64,000 nucleotides of DNA from Gammaproteobacteria bacterium. GTDB taxonomy: Bacteria; Pseudomonadota; Gammaproteobacteria; Steroidobacterales; Steroidobacteraceae. Within the stretch, counting starts at the first letter, position 1; the number at the start of each line of letters is the position of its first letter. This document shows positions 55,039 to 64,000 of the stretch, one piece after another. Position numbers and translations under genes: made by a program. The notes beneath the pieces were generated by a model. That model ran no database searches. It was not told where the DNA came from and saw nothing but the letters and a program-made list of their open reading frames with translations. Where the stretch lies: contig JANYLM010000049.1 in the NCBI GenBank assembly GCA_025357835.1, forward strand, positions 1 through 64,000, in the 5' to 3' direction.

Positions 55039-55790
55039 ATGCTGCGGCCGCCGTCGACGGCGATGATCTGACCGGTGATGTACGGCGCGTCTTTCGCCAA
55101 AAACAGGGCGGTGCGCGCTATGTCCTGCGGAGTGCCGTGGCGCTTGAGGGCGGTCTTGTCGATTATTTCGCGTTTCAACTCTTCGTCCATGTCGCCTTCC
55201 GGCCACAGCACCGGCCCCGGCGCGATGCCGTTGACGCGGATGTCAGGCCCCAGTTCGCGCGCCAAGGCACGCGTCAACATGGCGAGTCCCGCCTTGGCCG
55301 CGCTGTACACCGGGTGCGCCTTGAGCGGGCGCAATGCGTGGATGTCGATCATATTAATGATGAGTCCACGTTGCTTCGCCAAGCTGGGCGCGGCGGCTTG
55401 CGAAAGAAACAACGGGGCCTTCAAGTTGCTGCCCATGAGGTCGTCCCACTGCGGGAGCGTGATCTGTCCGACCGGCGTCGGGTAAAAACTGGACGCATTG
55501 TTGATTAGAATGTCCAGGCGCCCATATTCCAGCAGAGTGGCGGCCACCAGTTTTTCTGGGGCCTCCGCGGTCGACAAGTGCGCCGCGTGGATGGCGGCGG
55601 AATGCGGGCGTGCCTGATTGAACTGGTCCGCCAAGGTGATTGCGGCTGCGGCGGAGGAACGATAGTGAATGAGTATATTGGCTCCGGCCGCGTGCAGAGT
55701 GCGCGCGATCTCGGCGCCGACGCGGCGCGCACCGCCGGTGATCAGCACGACCTGGTCGCGCAACGCAGAATTGTCGATACTGGGTTTCAT
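55035..55790 (-). CDS. Pteridine reductase (PTR1/FolM-type SDR)
   Basis: The 251-residue short-chain dehydrogenase has the TGGARRVGAEIA motif with two arginines that marks NADPH-dependent pteridine reductases, plus NNASSFYPTPVGQI and the catalytic YSAAKAG. It should reduce dihydrobiopterin, dihydromonapterin or dihydrofolate. Start ATG 55790 overlaps the possible ATG 55789 of the divergent methyltransferase gene. Its stop shares CTAG with the ammonia-lyase-like gene. Location beside folB strengthens a pterin role. Confidence 0.9.
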   Translation of the reverse strand: MKPSIDNSALRDQVVLITGGARRVGAEIARTLHAAGANILIHYRSSAAAAITLADQFNQARPHSAAIHAAHLSTAEAPEKLVAATLLEYGRLDILINNASSFYPTPVGQITLPQWDDLMGSNLKAPLFLSQAAAPSLAKQRGLIINMIDIHALRPLKAHPVYSAAKAGLAMLTRALARELGPDIRVNGIAPGPVLWPEGDMDEELKREIIDKTALKRHGTPQDIARTALFLAKDAPYITGQIIAVDGGRSI

Positions 55791-55809
55791 GACACTCCAC
55801 GATACCGCA

Positions 55810-56982
55810 ATGCCTTCGCAGCGTGAACCGATGTTGACCGATACGCAGGCACTGCACTGTGCGCGCATGTGCGAGCACCTGACGGCGCTGATCGCGGCGG
55901 ACGGCTGGCTGAGCTTCGAGCGATTCATGGATACGGCGCTGTATGCACCGGGCTTAGGCTATTACAGCGCGGGAGCGCATAAACTAGGCGTCGGCGGCGA
56001 TTTCACGACAGCGCCGGAAGTTTCGCCCCTGTTCGGGGCCTGCATTGCACGACAATGTGCCGAAATACTGCGCGCGCTCGATGGCGGATGCGTGCTGGAA
56101 ATAGGCGCAGGCAGCGGAAGCCTGGCGGCGGATGTACTGTCGCGCCTCGAAACTCTCGGGGCCTTGCCCCACCATTACTGGATTCTTGAAATCAGCGCGG
56201 ACCTGCGCGAGCGTCAGCGCCGCCACTTGGAGCGGCGCTTGCCGCACTTGCTGGAGCATGTGCGCTGGCTCGATCAGCCCCCCGCGGAATCATTCGACGG
56301 GATCATCCTCGCCAATGAGGTGCTGGATGCCTTGCCGGTCACGCGCTTTAGGTGGCATCGAGAGGGTGTGGAAGAGCTAGGGGTTGTGACCGACAAGGGC
56401 CGCCTCGCGTGGGAAACGCGGCCGGCGGGACCGGCAGTGGTCGAAGCCTGTCGGCGGCTAGCGAAAGCCGGCGTTGCGTGGGACGACGGTTATGTGTCGG
56501 AGTATTGCCCGCGCCTCATGGCGTGGACGCGCGGCGTCACTCAATCCTTGCGCACCGGCGCGGCACTGTGGTTGGACTACGGTTTGCCGCGCTCGCAATA
56601 CTATTTGCCCGAACGGCACGAAGGTACCCTGCTGTGTCATTTTCGTCATCGCGCCAATGACAATCCCTTGCTGTATCCGGGGCTTCAAGACATCACAGCG
56701 TGGGTCGACTATACCCTGCTCGCGGAGGCGTCCCGGGCGGCCGGCTTCACGCTATCAGGCTTCACGACGCAGAGCTTTTTCTTGGCCGGCTTGAAGGTAG
56801 ACCTCGAAATGAAGGCCATCGCCGGCGGTGACGTCAATCAATTTGCGCGCTTAGCCAATCAGGCGCGACAGCTCATGTTACCGGGCGAAATGGGCGAGCG
56901 CTTCAAAGCCATGGCTTGGCTGCGTGGTATGGACCTGCCGTTGTCCGGATTTGCATTGCAGGACCTGCGCCACACTTTGTGA
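55810..56982 (+). CDS. SAM-dependent methyltransferase of the MidA/NDUFAF7 family
   Basis: The protein is a class-I methyltransferase of the MidA family (DUF185). Its mitochondrial relative NDUFAF7 methylates an arginine of complex I; bacterial substrates are unclear. MDTALYAPGLGYYSAGAHKL, GDFTTAPEVSPLFG, the SAM motif VLEIGAGSGSLAADVL, IILANEVLDALPV and GAALWLDYGLPRSQYY are present in the family's order. Starts at 55789, 55810 and 55831 are all possible and none has a clear ribosome site. It is transcribed away from the pteridine reductase with no free intergenic DNA. Confidence 0.9.
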   Translation: MPSQREPMLTDTQALHCARMCEHLTALIAADGWLSFERFMDTALYAPGLGYYSAGAHKLGVGGDFTTAPEVSPLFGACIARQCAEILRALDGGCVLEIGAGSGSLAADVLSRLETLGALPHHYWILEISADLRERQRRHLERRLPHLLEHVRWLDQPPAESFDGIILANEVLDALPVTRFRWHREGVEELGVVTDKGRLAWETRPAGPAVVEACRRLAKAGVAWDDGYVSEYCPRLMAWTRGVTQSLRTGAALWLDYGLPRSQYYLPERHEGTLLCHFRHRANDNPLLYPGLQDITAWVDYTLLAEASRAAGFTLSGFTTQSFFLAGLKVDLEMKAIAGGDVNQFARLANQARQLMLPGEMGERFKAMAWLRGMDLPLSGFALQDLRHTL

Positions 56983-57321
56983 TGGGCATTGGCGTTACTC
57001 TCGAGGATTGATTTGCCCCCGGGATGTTTATCGCGCGGCCGTTGGCACGCTTTGACCAATCCGCGGTTAAATGGCCGTTCAATTTACATAACTCGTGCTG
57101 AATATTTTAACTAGTTGAAATGTATAAATTATTTGCGTTTGTCGTAATCTTGATTTCGGTGAAATCTTGAGACAATATACAACGCCAGAGGGATGTAAGA
57201 AAAGTTGACCGGGCGTTCAATTGCTTTCGTGACCTATTGATTGCACCGATTCAGTTTCCAACGCGATTCTAAAGATCACGGTTCCCGCCCAGCGCCGTAC
57301 GGAAAATATGAGGGATAGAGC
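56983..57321. other. AT-rich leader of the TonB receptor gene
   Basis: This 340-base stretch contains no gene. From 57070 to 57200 it is far richer in A and T than its surroundings, as expected for a regulated promoter. I could not fix a single promoter or operator. A GAGGGATAG ribosome site ends it. Confidence 0.45.
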
Positions 57322-60012
57322 ATGAATTCAAATACGAAGTTATCCTGCGCGATCGCCGCGATCTTGAGCGGGTCCGCGCCCGGATTCGTTTACGCCGCGT
57401 CAACCTCCGATGCCGAATCCAATTCGGGCATCACCGAAATCGTTGTGACCGCGCAACGCCGCAACGAGAGCATACAGAACGTGCCGATCTCGATGCAGGC
57501 ACTGACCGCACAAACGCTGCAGCAACTCAACATCTCCACGCTAGATGACTACATCAAGTATCTGCCGAACGTCACGACGGCGAGCAACGGGCCGGGCCAG
57601 AACGAGGTTTACATGCGCGGCCTCAGCGCCGGTTCGCAGCCCAGTCAGGGCAGCGCTTCGACCGGCTTGTGGCCGAACGTCGCAATTTACCTGGACAATC
57701 AATCCGCCCAACTTCCGAATCGTAACCTCGACATCTACGCCGCCGATCTAAATCGTATTGAGGTCCTGGAGGGGCCGCAGGGCACGCTGTACGGTGCTGG
57801 GGCCCAGGCCGGGGTGATTCGCTACATCACCAACGAACCGAAGCTTGATACGTTCGAGGCCAATGTTAAGGCCGGCTATGGAGTGACCGCTCACGGCGAT
57901 CCGAATACCGACCTGACGGCTGTGTTGAATCTTCCGCTGATTGCCGACTCCATGGCCGTACGCGGGGTGATCTACAGCGACAAGCGCGGTGGCTACATCG
58001 ACAATGTGCCCGCAACGTTCACGCGCAAGAACACCGACATCGGCATCCACTATGCCGGCTACGCGGCCGTCGGCGGACAATGCCCGGACGGGCAGCCGAA
58101 CGCGGGTTTTTGCGTTCCGCCTGGCAGCCCCAGCATCAACAACAATAACCTCGCGGGACGCGCCATCAACCCCGTTACCTATCAGGGACTACGCGTCGAG
58201 GCACTGTACAAGTTCAATGAGGATTGGAACGCGCTGATCACCCAGTCGTACCAGGACATGGACTCGCGCGGGGTGTTCTACCAGCAGCCCAATGCCTCGG
58301 ACGGCGCGCCGCTGCGGCCGCTCGAAGTCACGCTGTTCAACAACTCCTTCGACAAGGACAAGTTCGAGAGCACTGCTTGGACGGTGAATGGCAAGTTCGG
58401 CGATTTGAAGGCCGTCTATACAGGCGGCTACCTCGTCCGCAATGTCGATCAGGTGGGCGACTACACCAATTACGCGCGTGGCCTATATGCCGACTATTAT
58501 CAGTGCTACGGTCCGGCCTCCGCCGCAAACGCCCTCAACTCAACCTGCTTCTCGCCGAGTGCCACCTGGCACTCGGTCGAGCACAACACGCACCAGCAAC
58601 ACGAATTTCGCCTCAGCACGCCGGACGACTGGCGTTTGCGCGCAATCGCCGGAGCGTTCTGGGAGGACAATAAGCTGTTCGATCAGACCGGCTGGGGTTA
58701 CAAGACCGTTCCGTCGTGTACTTCAAACGGCGCGGCAGGTACGCCGGGCAACACCGGCTGCTTCGCCGATGTAGGCACGTTCCCGGGGTCGACCGTGGTG
58801 AACCCAGGCATTCAATCCGCCCCCACCTCCTTCTATCAGGACACGGTGCGCGACACCAAGCAGACGGCTTTCTTCGCGTCGGTAGACTTCGACCTGATTC
58901 CCAAGGTTTTGACGATCACGGCGGGCACGCGCCATTTTAGCTTCGACAACTATTCGAAGGGCAGCGTCATTGCCAGTTTCGGCTGCTTACAGGGCGGCGT
59001 GCCACCCGCTGGGTGCCACGCAACAGCCTTACCGCTGCCCTATAGTTTCAACCTTGACACGGCGAATCTCAAAGACACCGAGTCCGGTTTCAAGAGCCGT
59101 GCGAACATCACCTGGCACATCACACCGGACATCATGGTGTACTACACGTTCTCGCAGGGATTTCGCCCGGGCGGTTTCAACCAGAACGGCGGTGCGCCTC
59201 ACGCCTTCACTGCAGGCGTGGTACCGCAGTACTACATACCTAAGTCGTACTCATCGGACCAGTTGACGAACAACGAATTCGGCTGGAAGACGGAATTCTT
59301 CGACCATCGCCTGCAGTGGAACGGGGCCGTCTACCGGGAGAAGTGGAACAACGTCCAGGTCGCCTTCTTCGATCCCGGTGTGGTCGGCAACATTTTCTAC
59401 AACGCCAACGGCCAGAACTTCCTTATCAAGGGAGTGGAGACGTCGCTGGTGGCCCGGGTCGTGACAGGGTTGACTCTGCAGGGAGCGGCATCCTGGAACC
59501 AGAGCCGGCAGACCAATTCGCCCATACTGTTCAACAACAATCCCGCAAGCCCGGATTTCGGCAAGCAGATCACGTTTGCCTGCAACCAATTCGGCGGCAA
59601 CTGCGGAGCGGTTGTCAACCCATTCGGCCCGATCGGCTCCCCGAGCGCCGATGCACCGCCGCTTCAGTTCAGCCTGCGCGCCCGCTACGATTGGACCATG
59701 GAGGGCGGATACTCTCCCTTCGTTCAAGTCGGTGCCTCCCACAGCGGGCATTCCTTCACGCAGGCGGGTTCCAATCCTACGTTTGCGCAAGCCGGAGCGG
59801 TTTCTACCGGCAGGCTGCGGTTCGAGAATCCCGCTTACACGACCTACGACGCGTCAATCGGCGTCGAGAAGGATGCCTGGTACGTGAACCTGTACGCTGA
59901 AAACCTCGCCAATTCGAACGCCAGTGTCTTCGTAAGCACCGATCAATTCATCGTCGCGCAAACGCCACTTCGGCCGCGGGTCCTCGGTGTAGCCTTTGGC
60001 TATAAATTTTAG
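57322..60012 (+). CDS. TonB-dependent receptor (896 residues)
   Basis: A signal peptide (KLSCAIAAILSGSAPGFVYA) is followed by the TonB box (ITEIVVTAQRRNESIQNVPI), the plug (TLDDYIKYLPNVT, RIEVLEGPQGTLYGAGAQAG, VIRYITNEP) and a 22-strand barrel ending in RPRVLGVAFGYKF. The VTAQRR..IQ.VP type and lack of an adjacent siderophore gene match the large receptor set of Steroidobacter/sphingomonad-like bacteria used for carbohydrates, steroids or aromatics. The substrate is not evident. It is a single gene closed by a hairpin. Confidence 0.92.
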   Translation: MNSNTKLSCAIAAILSGSAPGFVYAASTSDAESNSGITEIVVTAQRRNESIQNVPISMQALTAQTLQQLNISTLDDYIKYLPNVTTASNGPGQNEVYMRGLSAGSQPSQGSASTGLWPNVAIYLDNQSAQLPNRNLDIYAADLNRIEVLEGPQGTLYGAGAQAGVIRYITNEPKLDTFEANVKAGYGVTAHGDPNTDLTAVLNLPLIADSMAVRGVIYSDKRGGYIDNVPATFTRKNTDIGIHYAGYAAVGGQCPDGQPNAGFCVPPGSPSINNNNLAGRAINPVTYQGLRVEALYKFNEDWNALITQSYQDMDSRGVFYQQPNASDGAPLRPLEVTLFNNSFDKDKFESTAWTVNGKFGDLKAVYTGGYLVRNVDQVGDYTNYARGLYADYYQCYGPASAANALNSTCFSPSATWHSVEHNTHQQHEFRLSTPDDWRLRAIAGAFWEDNKLFDQTGWGYKTVPSCTSNGAAGTPGNTGCFADVGTFPGSTVVNPGIQSAPTSFYQDTVRDTKQTAFFASVDFDLIPKVLTITAGTRHFSFDNYSKGSVIASFGCLQGGVPPAGCHATALPLPYSFNLDTANLKDTESGFKSRANITWHITPDIMVYYTFSQGFRPGGFNQNGGAPHAFTAGVVPQYYIPKSYSSDQLTNNEFGWKTEFFDHRLQWNGAVYREKWNNVQVAFFDPGVVGNIFYNANGQNFLIKGVETSLVARVVTGLTLQGAASWNQSRQTNSPILFNNNPASPDFGKQITFACNQFGGNCGAVVNPFGPIGSPSADAPPLQFSLRARYDWTMEGGYSPFVQVGASHSGHSFTQAGSNPTFAQAGAVSTGRLRFENPAYTTYDASIGVEKDAWYVNLYAENLANSNASVFVSTDQFIVAQTPLRPRVLGVAFGYKF

Positions 60013-60029
60013 TATCTCAGTCTTTGCCG

Positions 60030-60053
60030 GCGGCCGACTGCCAAGTCGGCCGC
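60030..60053. terminator. Bidirectional hairpin between the TonB receptor and cca
   Basis: GCGGCCGACT (60030-60039) and AGTCGGCCGC (60044-60053) form a perfect ten-base stem with a four-base loop between two convergent genes. No T-run follows on either strand. Confidence 0.6.
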
Positions 60054-60110
60054 TACCGACGATGGCTTAAGACGCCGAGCGATTTGTGATGCCAGGCGCA
60101 TGCCGGCTCG

Positions 60111-61346
60111 TCAGCGGCCGGCCTCCGATCGTTCGCGCAGTTCGGCGATGACCTGCGTGCGCCGCTGATGCAGGAGCTCCGCGATCTTCGGTCCGCTGCT
60201 GGCCGCAATGTCTTGTGCCGAGGGTTTGATCGCCGCGGCCGCGTCGCGCGCCGCTTGCAAGTACTGCCGCTGCGGGTAGGGGATGGCCTCCAGCCCGGTG
60301 CGGCCACGCGAGTCCGCCTCGCAGGCTAGCAGCGCCTGGGCGAAACGCTCCGGGCGGCGGAAGGCATCGGCGCGCTCCATGAATTCTAGGATGGTCTTGG
60401 GCCGCAGGTCGAAGGCCCGATGCACAATGCCGTGATAGCGGGCCACGATAATGCTCAGGTCGCGAAAGTCGCTCGGCAGGCGCAGGCGCTCGGCCAGAGC
60501 CTCGATGAGTGAAACGCTGCGTTCCTCGTGTCCTCGATGGCTGGGCCACTCCTCGGGAGGTGTCGTAGCCTTGCCAAGATCGTGGACCAGCGCGGCGAAC
60601 CGGATCTGGGACAAGGGACTCAGCAAGGCCGCTTGATCGAGCACCATCAAGGTGTGCAGTCCGGTGTCGATCTCCGGATGCCATTGCGCCGGCTGCGGAA
60701 CGCCGAATAGTGCGTCGATCTCCGGATAGATGGGCTGCAGGGCGCCGCACTCGCGCAGTACCCTGAAGAACTCAGATGCCTTGGGCTCCCGCAATGCCTT
60801 CTCGGTTTCCTGCCATACCCGCTCGGGTACCAAGGCGTCGACCTCGCGCCGCTGCACCATGGCGCGCATCAGACCCTGCGTTTCGGGGGCAACCCGAAAA
60901 CCCAGCGGCGCGAAGCGCGCGGCGAAGCGGGCCACGCGCAGCACCCGTACCGGATCCTCGACAAAGGCGGGAGAAACGTGACGCAGCAGTCGCGCGTCGA
61001 GATCGCGCTTGCCGCCATGGGGGTCCACCACCACCCCGTCGGCCGACTGCGCCATCGCGTTGATGGTCAGATCGCGACGTGCGAGATCCTCTTCGAGCGT
61101 CACCTCGGGCCCGAATTCGACGGCGAATCCGCGGTAGCCGGGCGCCACCTTGCGCTCGAGCCGCGCCAGCGCGTACTCCTCGTGAGTGTCGGGATGCAGA
61201 AACACCGGGAAGTCGCGGCCGACCTCGCGATATTTCAGGCGCAACAATTCCTCGCGGGTGCCGCCGACGACGACCCAGTCGCGTTCCTTGACGGCCAAGC
61301 CGAGCAAGGCGTCCCGAACGGCTCCGCCAACCAGATACACTTGCAT
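60111..61346 (-). CDS. cca: CCA-adding tRNA nucleotidyltransferase with HD domain
   Basis: The 411-residue protein is a class-II nucleotidyltransferase ([48 protein letters not shown]) that builds or repairs the CCA end of tRNAs. The C-terminal HD domain ([19 protein letters not shown]) carries the phosphatase/phosphodiesterase activities of the gammaproteobacterial bifunctional type. The usual fold is complete. The ATG at 61346 is two bases from the divergent GTG of the peptidase gene. Confidence 0.95.
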   Translation of the reverse strand: MQVYLVGGAVRDALLGLAVKERDWVVVGGTREELLRLKYREVGRDFPVFLHPDTHEEYALARLERKVAPGYRGFAVEFGPEVTLEEDLARRDLTINAMAQSADGVVVDPHGGKRDLDARLLRHVSPAFVEDPVRVLRVARFAARFAPLGFRVAPETQGLMRAMVQRREVDALVPERVWQETEKALREPKASEFFRVLRECGALQPIYPEIDALFGVPQPAQWHPEIDTGLHTLMVLDQAALLSPLSQIRFAALVHDLGKATTPPEEWPSHRGHEERSVSLIEALAERLRLPSDFRDLSIIVARYHGIVHRAFDLRPKTILEFMERADAFRRPERFAQALLACEADSRGRTGLEAIPYPQRQYLQAARDAAAAIKPSAQDIAASSGPKIAELLHQRRTQVIAELRERSEAGR

Positions 61347-61348
61347 AA

Positions 61349-62401
61349 GTGAATAGTAGCAGCATAGGGGCGACGATCCGCGCGGCGTTAATCGTCGTGT
61401 CCATCGCAGTCTTGAGCGGCGGCTGCTACTTATTGCAAAGCGCACAAGGCCAGTTGTCGCTGATGTCCAAGCGCGAACCGATCGCCCATGTGATCGCTAA
61501 CAAATCGACGCCGCCGGCGCTGCGCGTCCAGCTCGAGGCTGTCGCCGCCATCCGCGACTTCGCCAGCCGCGAGCTGGGATTGCCGAACAACGGCAGCTAT
61601 CGCAGCTACGCGGACCTGGGCCGCCGCTATGTGGTGTGGAATGTGGTCGCCGCGCCTGAGTTCTCGGTGGATGCCAAGGAATGGTGCTACCCCATAGTCG
61701 GCTGCGTCGCCTATCGGGGGTACTTTGTCGAAGGCCGGGCGCGCCGTTATGCCGCCCGATTGCGCGGCCAGGGTCTCGATGTCACTGTGGGCGGCGTTGC
61801 GGCTTACTCCACACTGGGTCATTTCGACGATCCCGTGCTCAGCACCATGATGGGCTGGAACGATGTCGAGTTTGCCGCCATCATCTTTCACGAGCTTACC
61901 CACCAGCTTTTGTATGTGCCGAACGATTCATCCTTCAATGAAGCGCTGGCGACGACGGTGGAAGAGGAGGGCGTACGGCGTTGGCTGCGCGCGCAGGGTC
62001 GCGAGGCGGATTTGGCCAAGCATCGCGTGCAGCAGGAGCACTATGCCAAGGTGATCAACCTACTGGCCGCGACGCAGGTCGAGCTGCGGGCGGTTTATGC
62101 CTCAGGACTCGCGCCCGAGCCGATGCGCGCAAGGAAGCGCGCCGCATTCGCGTCCATGCGTGCCTCCTTCGCGCTTCTCAAGGCGGGTTGGGGCGGGCCC
62201 GCACCGTTCGAGTCGTGGTTTGACGAGGACCTCAACAATGCCCACCTCGCCTCGATCGCCACGTATTACAGTTGTGTGCCGGGCTTCGAGCGCGAACTCA
62301 AAGCGGTGGGCGGCGACCTCGGTGCCTTTTACATCCGCGTCCGCGAGCTAGCAAAACTCGATTCGGAGAAACGAGACGCCCTGGTCTGCGGCAATCCATA
62401 G
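61349..62401 (+). CDS. Lipoprotein zinc aminopeptidase (PF10023 family)
   Basis: The 350-residue protein has a lipoprotein signal ([17 protein letters not shown], lipobox LSGGC) and the zinc motif [12 protein letters not shown] (HExxH) with a downstream Glu in [18 protein letters not shown]. This is the putative aminopeptidase family of proteobacteria (PF10023), likely anchored in the periplasm. Substrates are unknown. The GTG start follows the divergent cca ATG by two bases; later starts would spoil the lipoprotein signal. Confidence 0.86.
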   Translation: MNSSSIGATIRAALIVVSIAVLSGGCYLLQSAQGQLSLMSKREPIAHVIANKSTPPALRVQLEAVAAIRDFASRELGLPNNGSYRSYADLGRRYVVWNVVAAPEFSVDAKEWCYPIVGCVAYRGYFVEGRARRYAARLRGQGLDVTVGGVAAYSTLGHFDDPVLSTMMGWNDVEFAAIIFHELTHQLLYVPNDSSFNEALATTVEEEGVRRWLRAQGREADLAKHRVQQEHYAKVINLLAATQVELRAVYASGLAPEPMRARKRAAFASMRASFALLKAGWGGPAPFESWFDEDLNNAHLASIATYYSCVPGFERELKAVGGDLGAFYIRVRELAKLDSEKRDALVCGNP

Positions 62402-62404
62402 ATC

Positions 62405-62617
62405 TCAACAGCGTCGATTCGAGGCCGCAGGCCGGGAAGCCGCAATTTGCGCGGCGAGGTCGCGATAGAGCCCACCATTGTCGCCGAAAGGAATTGGTTG
62501 TGATCCGGTCGCGAGCGCCGCCCATGCGGCTCTGAGGGCGTCCGCGGCGCGGCCGGTCCTCGTAGCTTCGGGTGGCGCATCGGCGGCGATTTCTGACGAT
62601 GGTGTATCAAAGGACAT
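62405..62617 (-). CDS. Small Ala-rich hypothetical protein
   Basis: The frame of 70 residues (ATG 62617, strong GGGGGTGG ribosome site) is rich in Ala, Arg and Pro and contains RAADALRAAWAALATGSQPI and NGGLYRDLAAQIA. It has no recognised domain or membrane segment. It overlaps the end of the 41-residue membrane peptide gene upstream, which suggests translational coupling. Confidence 0.55.
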   Translation of the reverse strand: MSFDTPSSEIAADAPPEATRTGRAADALRAAWAALATGSQPIPFGDNGGLYRDLAAQIAASRPAASNRRC

Positions 62618-62732
62618 AAATTCCACCCCCTTCATATAAAAGAGTTAGTTGAAACAGTAGCCCGATGGCGGACACTATGGTGACTGCGAGCAGCCCTTGT
62701 GCGAACCTTGCAGCGAAGTCGATAGGGTTCAT
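62607..62732 (-). CDS. 41-residue single-pass membrane peptide
   Basis: ATG 62732 with CGGAG ahead encodes MNPIDFAARFAQGLLAVTIV and then SAIGLLFQLTLLYEGGGIYV plus Leu, one membrane helix with a short tail. The stop lies 11 bases inside the next small gene. Both are divergent from the LysR gene, the classical arrangement for a LysR target. Function unknown. Confidence 0.55.
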   Translation of the reverse strand: MNPIDFAARFAQGLLAVTIVSAIGLLFQLTLLYEGGGIYVL

Positions 62733-62835
62733 GATGTACTCCGAAGCGTTAGCCGATTCCGACAATGAATACATTGCCCCCGGCGCCGATCCGCAACAAA
62801 TGCAATGTCTGATAGTCGGTTAAGGAAGACTTAAG

Positions 62836-63750
62836 GTGCCGACAGCCTACGATCGATTGCCATTGGGAGCCCTGCGGGTGTTTGAGGCAGTGGCCACGCA
62901 CTTGAGCTTTTCGGCGGCCGCCGATGCCCTGAGTGTCACTCCCGCCGCCGTCAGCCAACAAATCAAGGTTCTGGAGGGATATATCCAAGTGCCTCTATTC
63001 CGGCGCAGCGGTAGACGGGTGGAGATCACTGAGGAGGGCCTCGAATTGCTGCCCGCCGTACGAGCGGGGCTGGAAAAGCTCGAATCCGCCTTGCAGCAAA
63101 TGAAGCATCACCGGCGTGCCGGGCCGCTGCAAGTCAGCACGCTGTCGTCATTTCTGCAGATTTGGCTGGTGCCGCGCATCCGCTCCTTTCGGCGCAAATG
63201 CCCCAACATCGACCTGCGCTTTCACACTTCGCGTGAACTGGTAGATTTCTCACGCACCACCAACCATGTCGCCATCCGCTTCGGCCGCGGCAACTATCAA
63301 AATGTGCACAGCGAAAAGATCCTCGACGAGTGGCTGGTGCCGGTGGCGAGCCCCGATCTCATCAAGCAGCACGGCATGCTCGAACGCGGCACCGATCTCG
63401 GTAAAATCCCGCTGCTCGAAAGCGGCGATGAGCCGTGGAGCGTGTGGAGCCAATCCGAGGCGGAGGCCGAGTGGCTGTCCCGAGCGCCGAGCATCGATGA
63501 CTCGGCCGGAGTTCTGGCGGCGGCGGAAGAAGGCTTGGGTTACGCGCTTGCGCGTTGGACACTGGCCAGTCGCGCGCTGCACAGAGGCACGCTGCGGCTC
63601 GCCGGAACGGGCGCCCTGTCCTACGGCTCGGCTTATTACTTCGTATGCCCGAAAAACTTTCTAGCGCTGCCCAAGGTGGCGCAATTTCGCGAATGGCTCA
63701 TCGGCACCGCGCGCGAATTCCCGAAACCCGACGCTGCGCATGCCCGCTAG
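62836..63750 (+). CDS. LysR-family regulator (GcvA-like)
   Basis: The 304-residue protein has the LysR winged helix (LGALRVFEAVATHLSFSAAA, DALSVTPAAVSQQIKVLE, VPLFRRSGRRVEITEEG) and a GcvA-type effector domain (FLQIWLVPRIRSFRRKCPNI, VAIRFGRGNY). It starts with GTG after AAGGAAG. The neighbouring divergent small genes or the following serine hydrolase gene are the likely targets. The co-inducer is unknown. Confidence 0.92.
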   Translation: MPTAYDRLPLGALRVFEAVATHLSFSAAADALSVTPAAVSQQIKVLEGYIQVPLFRRSGRRVEITEEGLELLPAVRAGLEKLESALQQMKHHRRAGPLQVSTLSSFLQIWLVPRIRSFRRKCPNIDLRFHTSRELVDFSRTTNHVAIRFGRGNYQNVHSEKILDEWLVPVASPDLIKQHGMLERGTDLGKIPLLESGDEPWSVWSQSEAEAEWLSRAPSIDDSAGVLAAAEEGLGYALARWTLASRALHRGTLRLAGTGALSYGSAYYFVCPKNFLALPKVAQFREWLIGTAREFPKPDAAHAR

Positions 63751-63759
63751 GCTGCGGTG

Positions 63760-64000
63760 ATGCTCACGGCAGATTCTAAGCTCGACCCCGAATCACGCAT
63801 CGATGCGCTCATGCGCCCGTACCAAGGCGCCGTACCCGGCGCCGGTGTGGCCGTGCTTCGCTATGGGACGCCCATCTTCCGCCGCGCCTATGGAGTGGCG
63901 GACCTAGAGAACCGAGTGGCCGCGACGACCTCGACCAACTACCGGCTGGCGTCGATGACCAAGCAATTCACCGCGGCCGCCATTCTGCTCCTGACGCAAG
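63760..64000 (+). CDS. Beta-lactamase-fold serine hydrolase, N-terminal part (runs off the window)
   Basis: The 80 visible residues match the start of class-C/EstB-type serine hydrolases: PGAGVAVLRYGTPIFRRAYG, VADLENRVAATTSTNYRLAS and the catalytic SMTK (Ser-x-x-Lys). It may be a carboxylesterase or D-aminopeptidase-like enzyme rather than a resistance gene. No signal peptide is evident. It follows the LysR gene by nine bases. Confidence 0.8.
   Translation, partial: MLTADSKLDPESRIDALMRPYQGAVPGAGVAVLRYGTPIFRRAYGVADLENRVAATTSTNYRLASMTKQFTAAAILLLTQ

Overview
The window is a 64 kb piece of a GC-rich gammaproteobacterial chromosome. Three things point to the Nevskiales/Steroidobacterales/Xanthomonadales side of the class: a conserved rpsU-yqeY-dnaG-rpoD block beside tsaD and folB, a single-protein cca with an HD domain, and TonB-dependent receptors coupled to SapC, tryptophan-halogenase-like and cupin-like genes. 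This placement is inferred from gene content; there is no rRNA gene in the window and I saw no tRNA gene.

Region 1 (1-22 kb) is accessory DNA with much decay. It holds an IS6-type transposase end, an M23 peptidase that appears to have lost its start codon, a VapBC pair, a broken membrane sensor gene fused to a fasciclin tail, a DUF2256/FeS-photolyase/FAD-domain operon, a damaged DUF433-DUF5615 toxin-antitoxin pair, an esterase/Ohr/cupin group, tandem small lipoproteins, a Na/Pi transporter remnant and an IS5-type remnant. It then holds a metal island: an NRAMP-like transporter with altered metal-site motifs, an OprB-like porin, a small membrane protein and an RcnR-like repressor with two near-identical operators. 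From 18.6 to 21.9 kb lie fragments of an integrase, a histidine kinase and short-chain dehydrogenases.

Region 2 (22-39.4 kb) is a saccharide and secretion zone. A secreted beta-helix protein is followed by a receptor locus (halogenase-like, SapC, cupin-like, TonB receptor) and a beta-glucoside operon (MFS transporter, LacI repressor, GH1, GH3), then an Asp-box protein. LacI-type operators sit before both the receptor and the MFS gene, so uptake across both membranes and hydrolysis look co-regulated. The receptor is frameshifted by an exact 8-bp tandem duplication.

Region 3 (39.4-47.4 kb) holds single-gene functions: a persulfide dioxygenase-rhodanese fusion, a ureohydrolase divergent from a TetR regulator, a metallophosphoesterase, a cupin, a GFA protein, a Wzi-like outer-membrane protein, a GNAT acetyltransferase and an OsmC protein.

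Region 4 (47.4-64 kb) is mostly core genome: rpoD, dnaG, yqeY, rpsU, tsaD, folB, a pteridine reductase, a MidA-type methyltransferase and cca. It also holds a large TonB receptor, a lipoprotein metallopeptidase, a LysR regulator and a truncated serine hydrolase. Between folB and the pteridine reductase sits the most unusual gene of the window, an aromatic-amino-acid-ammonia-lyase homologue that lacks exactly the Ala-Ser-Gly tripeptide from which the MIO cofactor forms.
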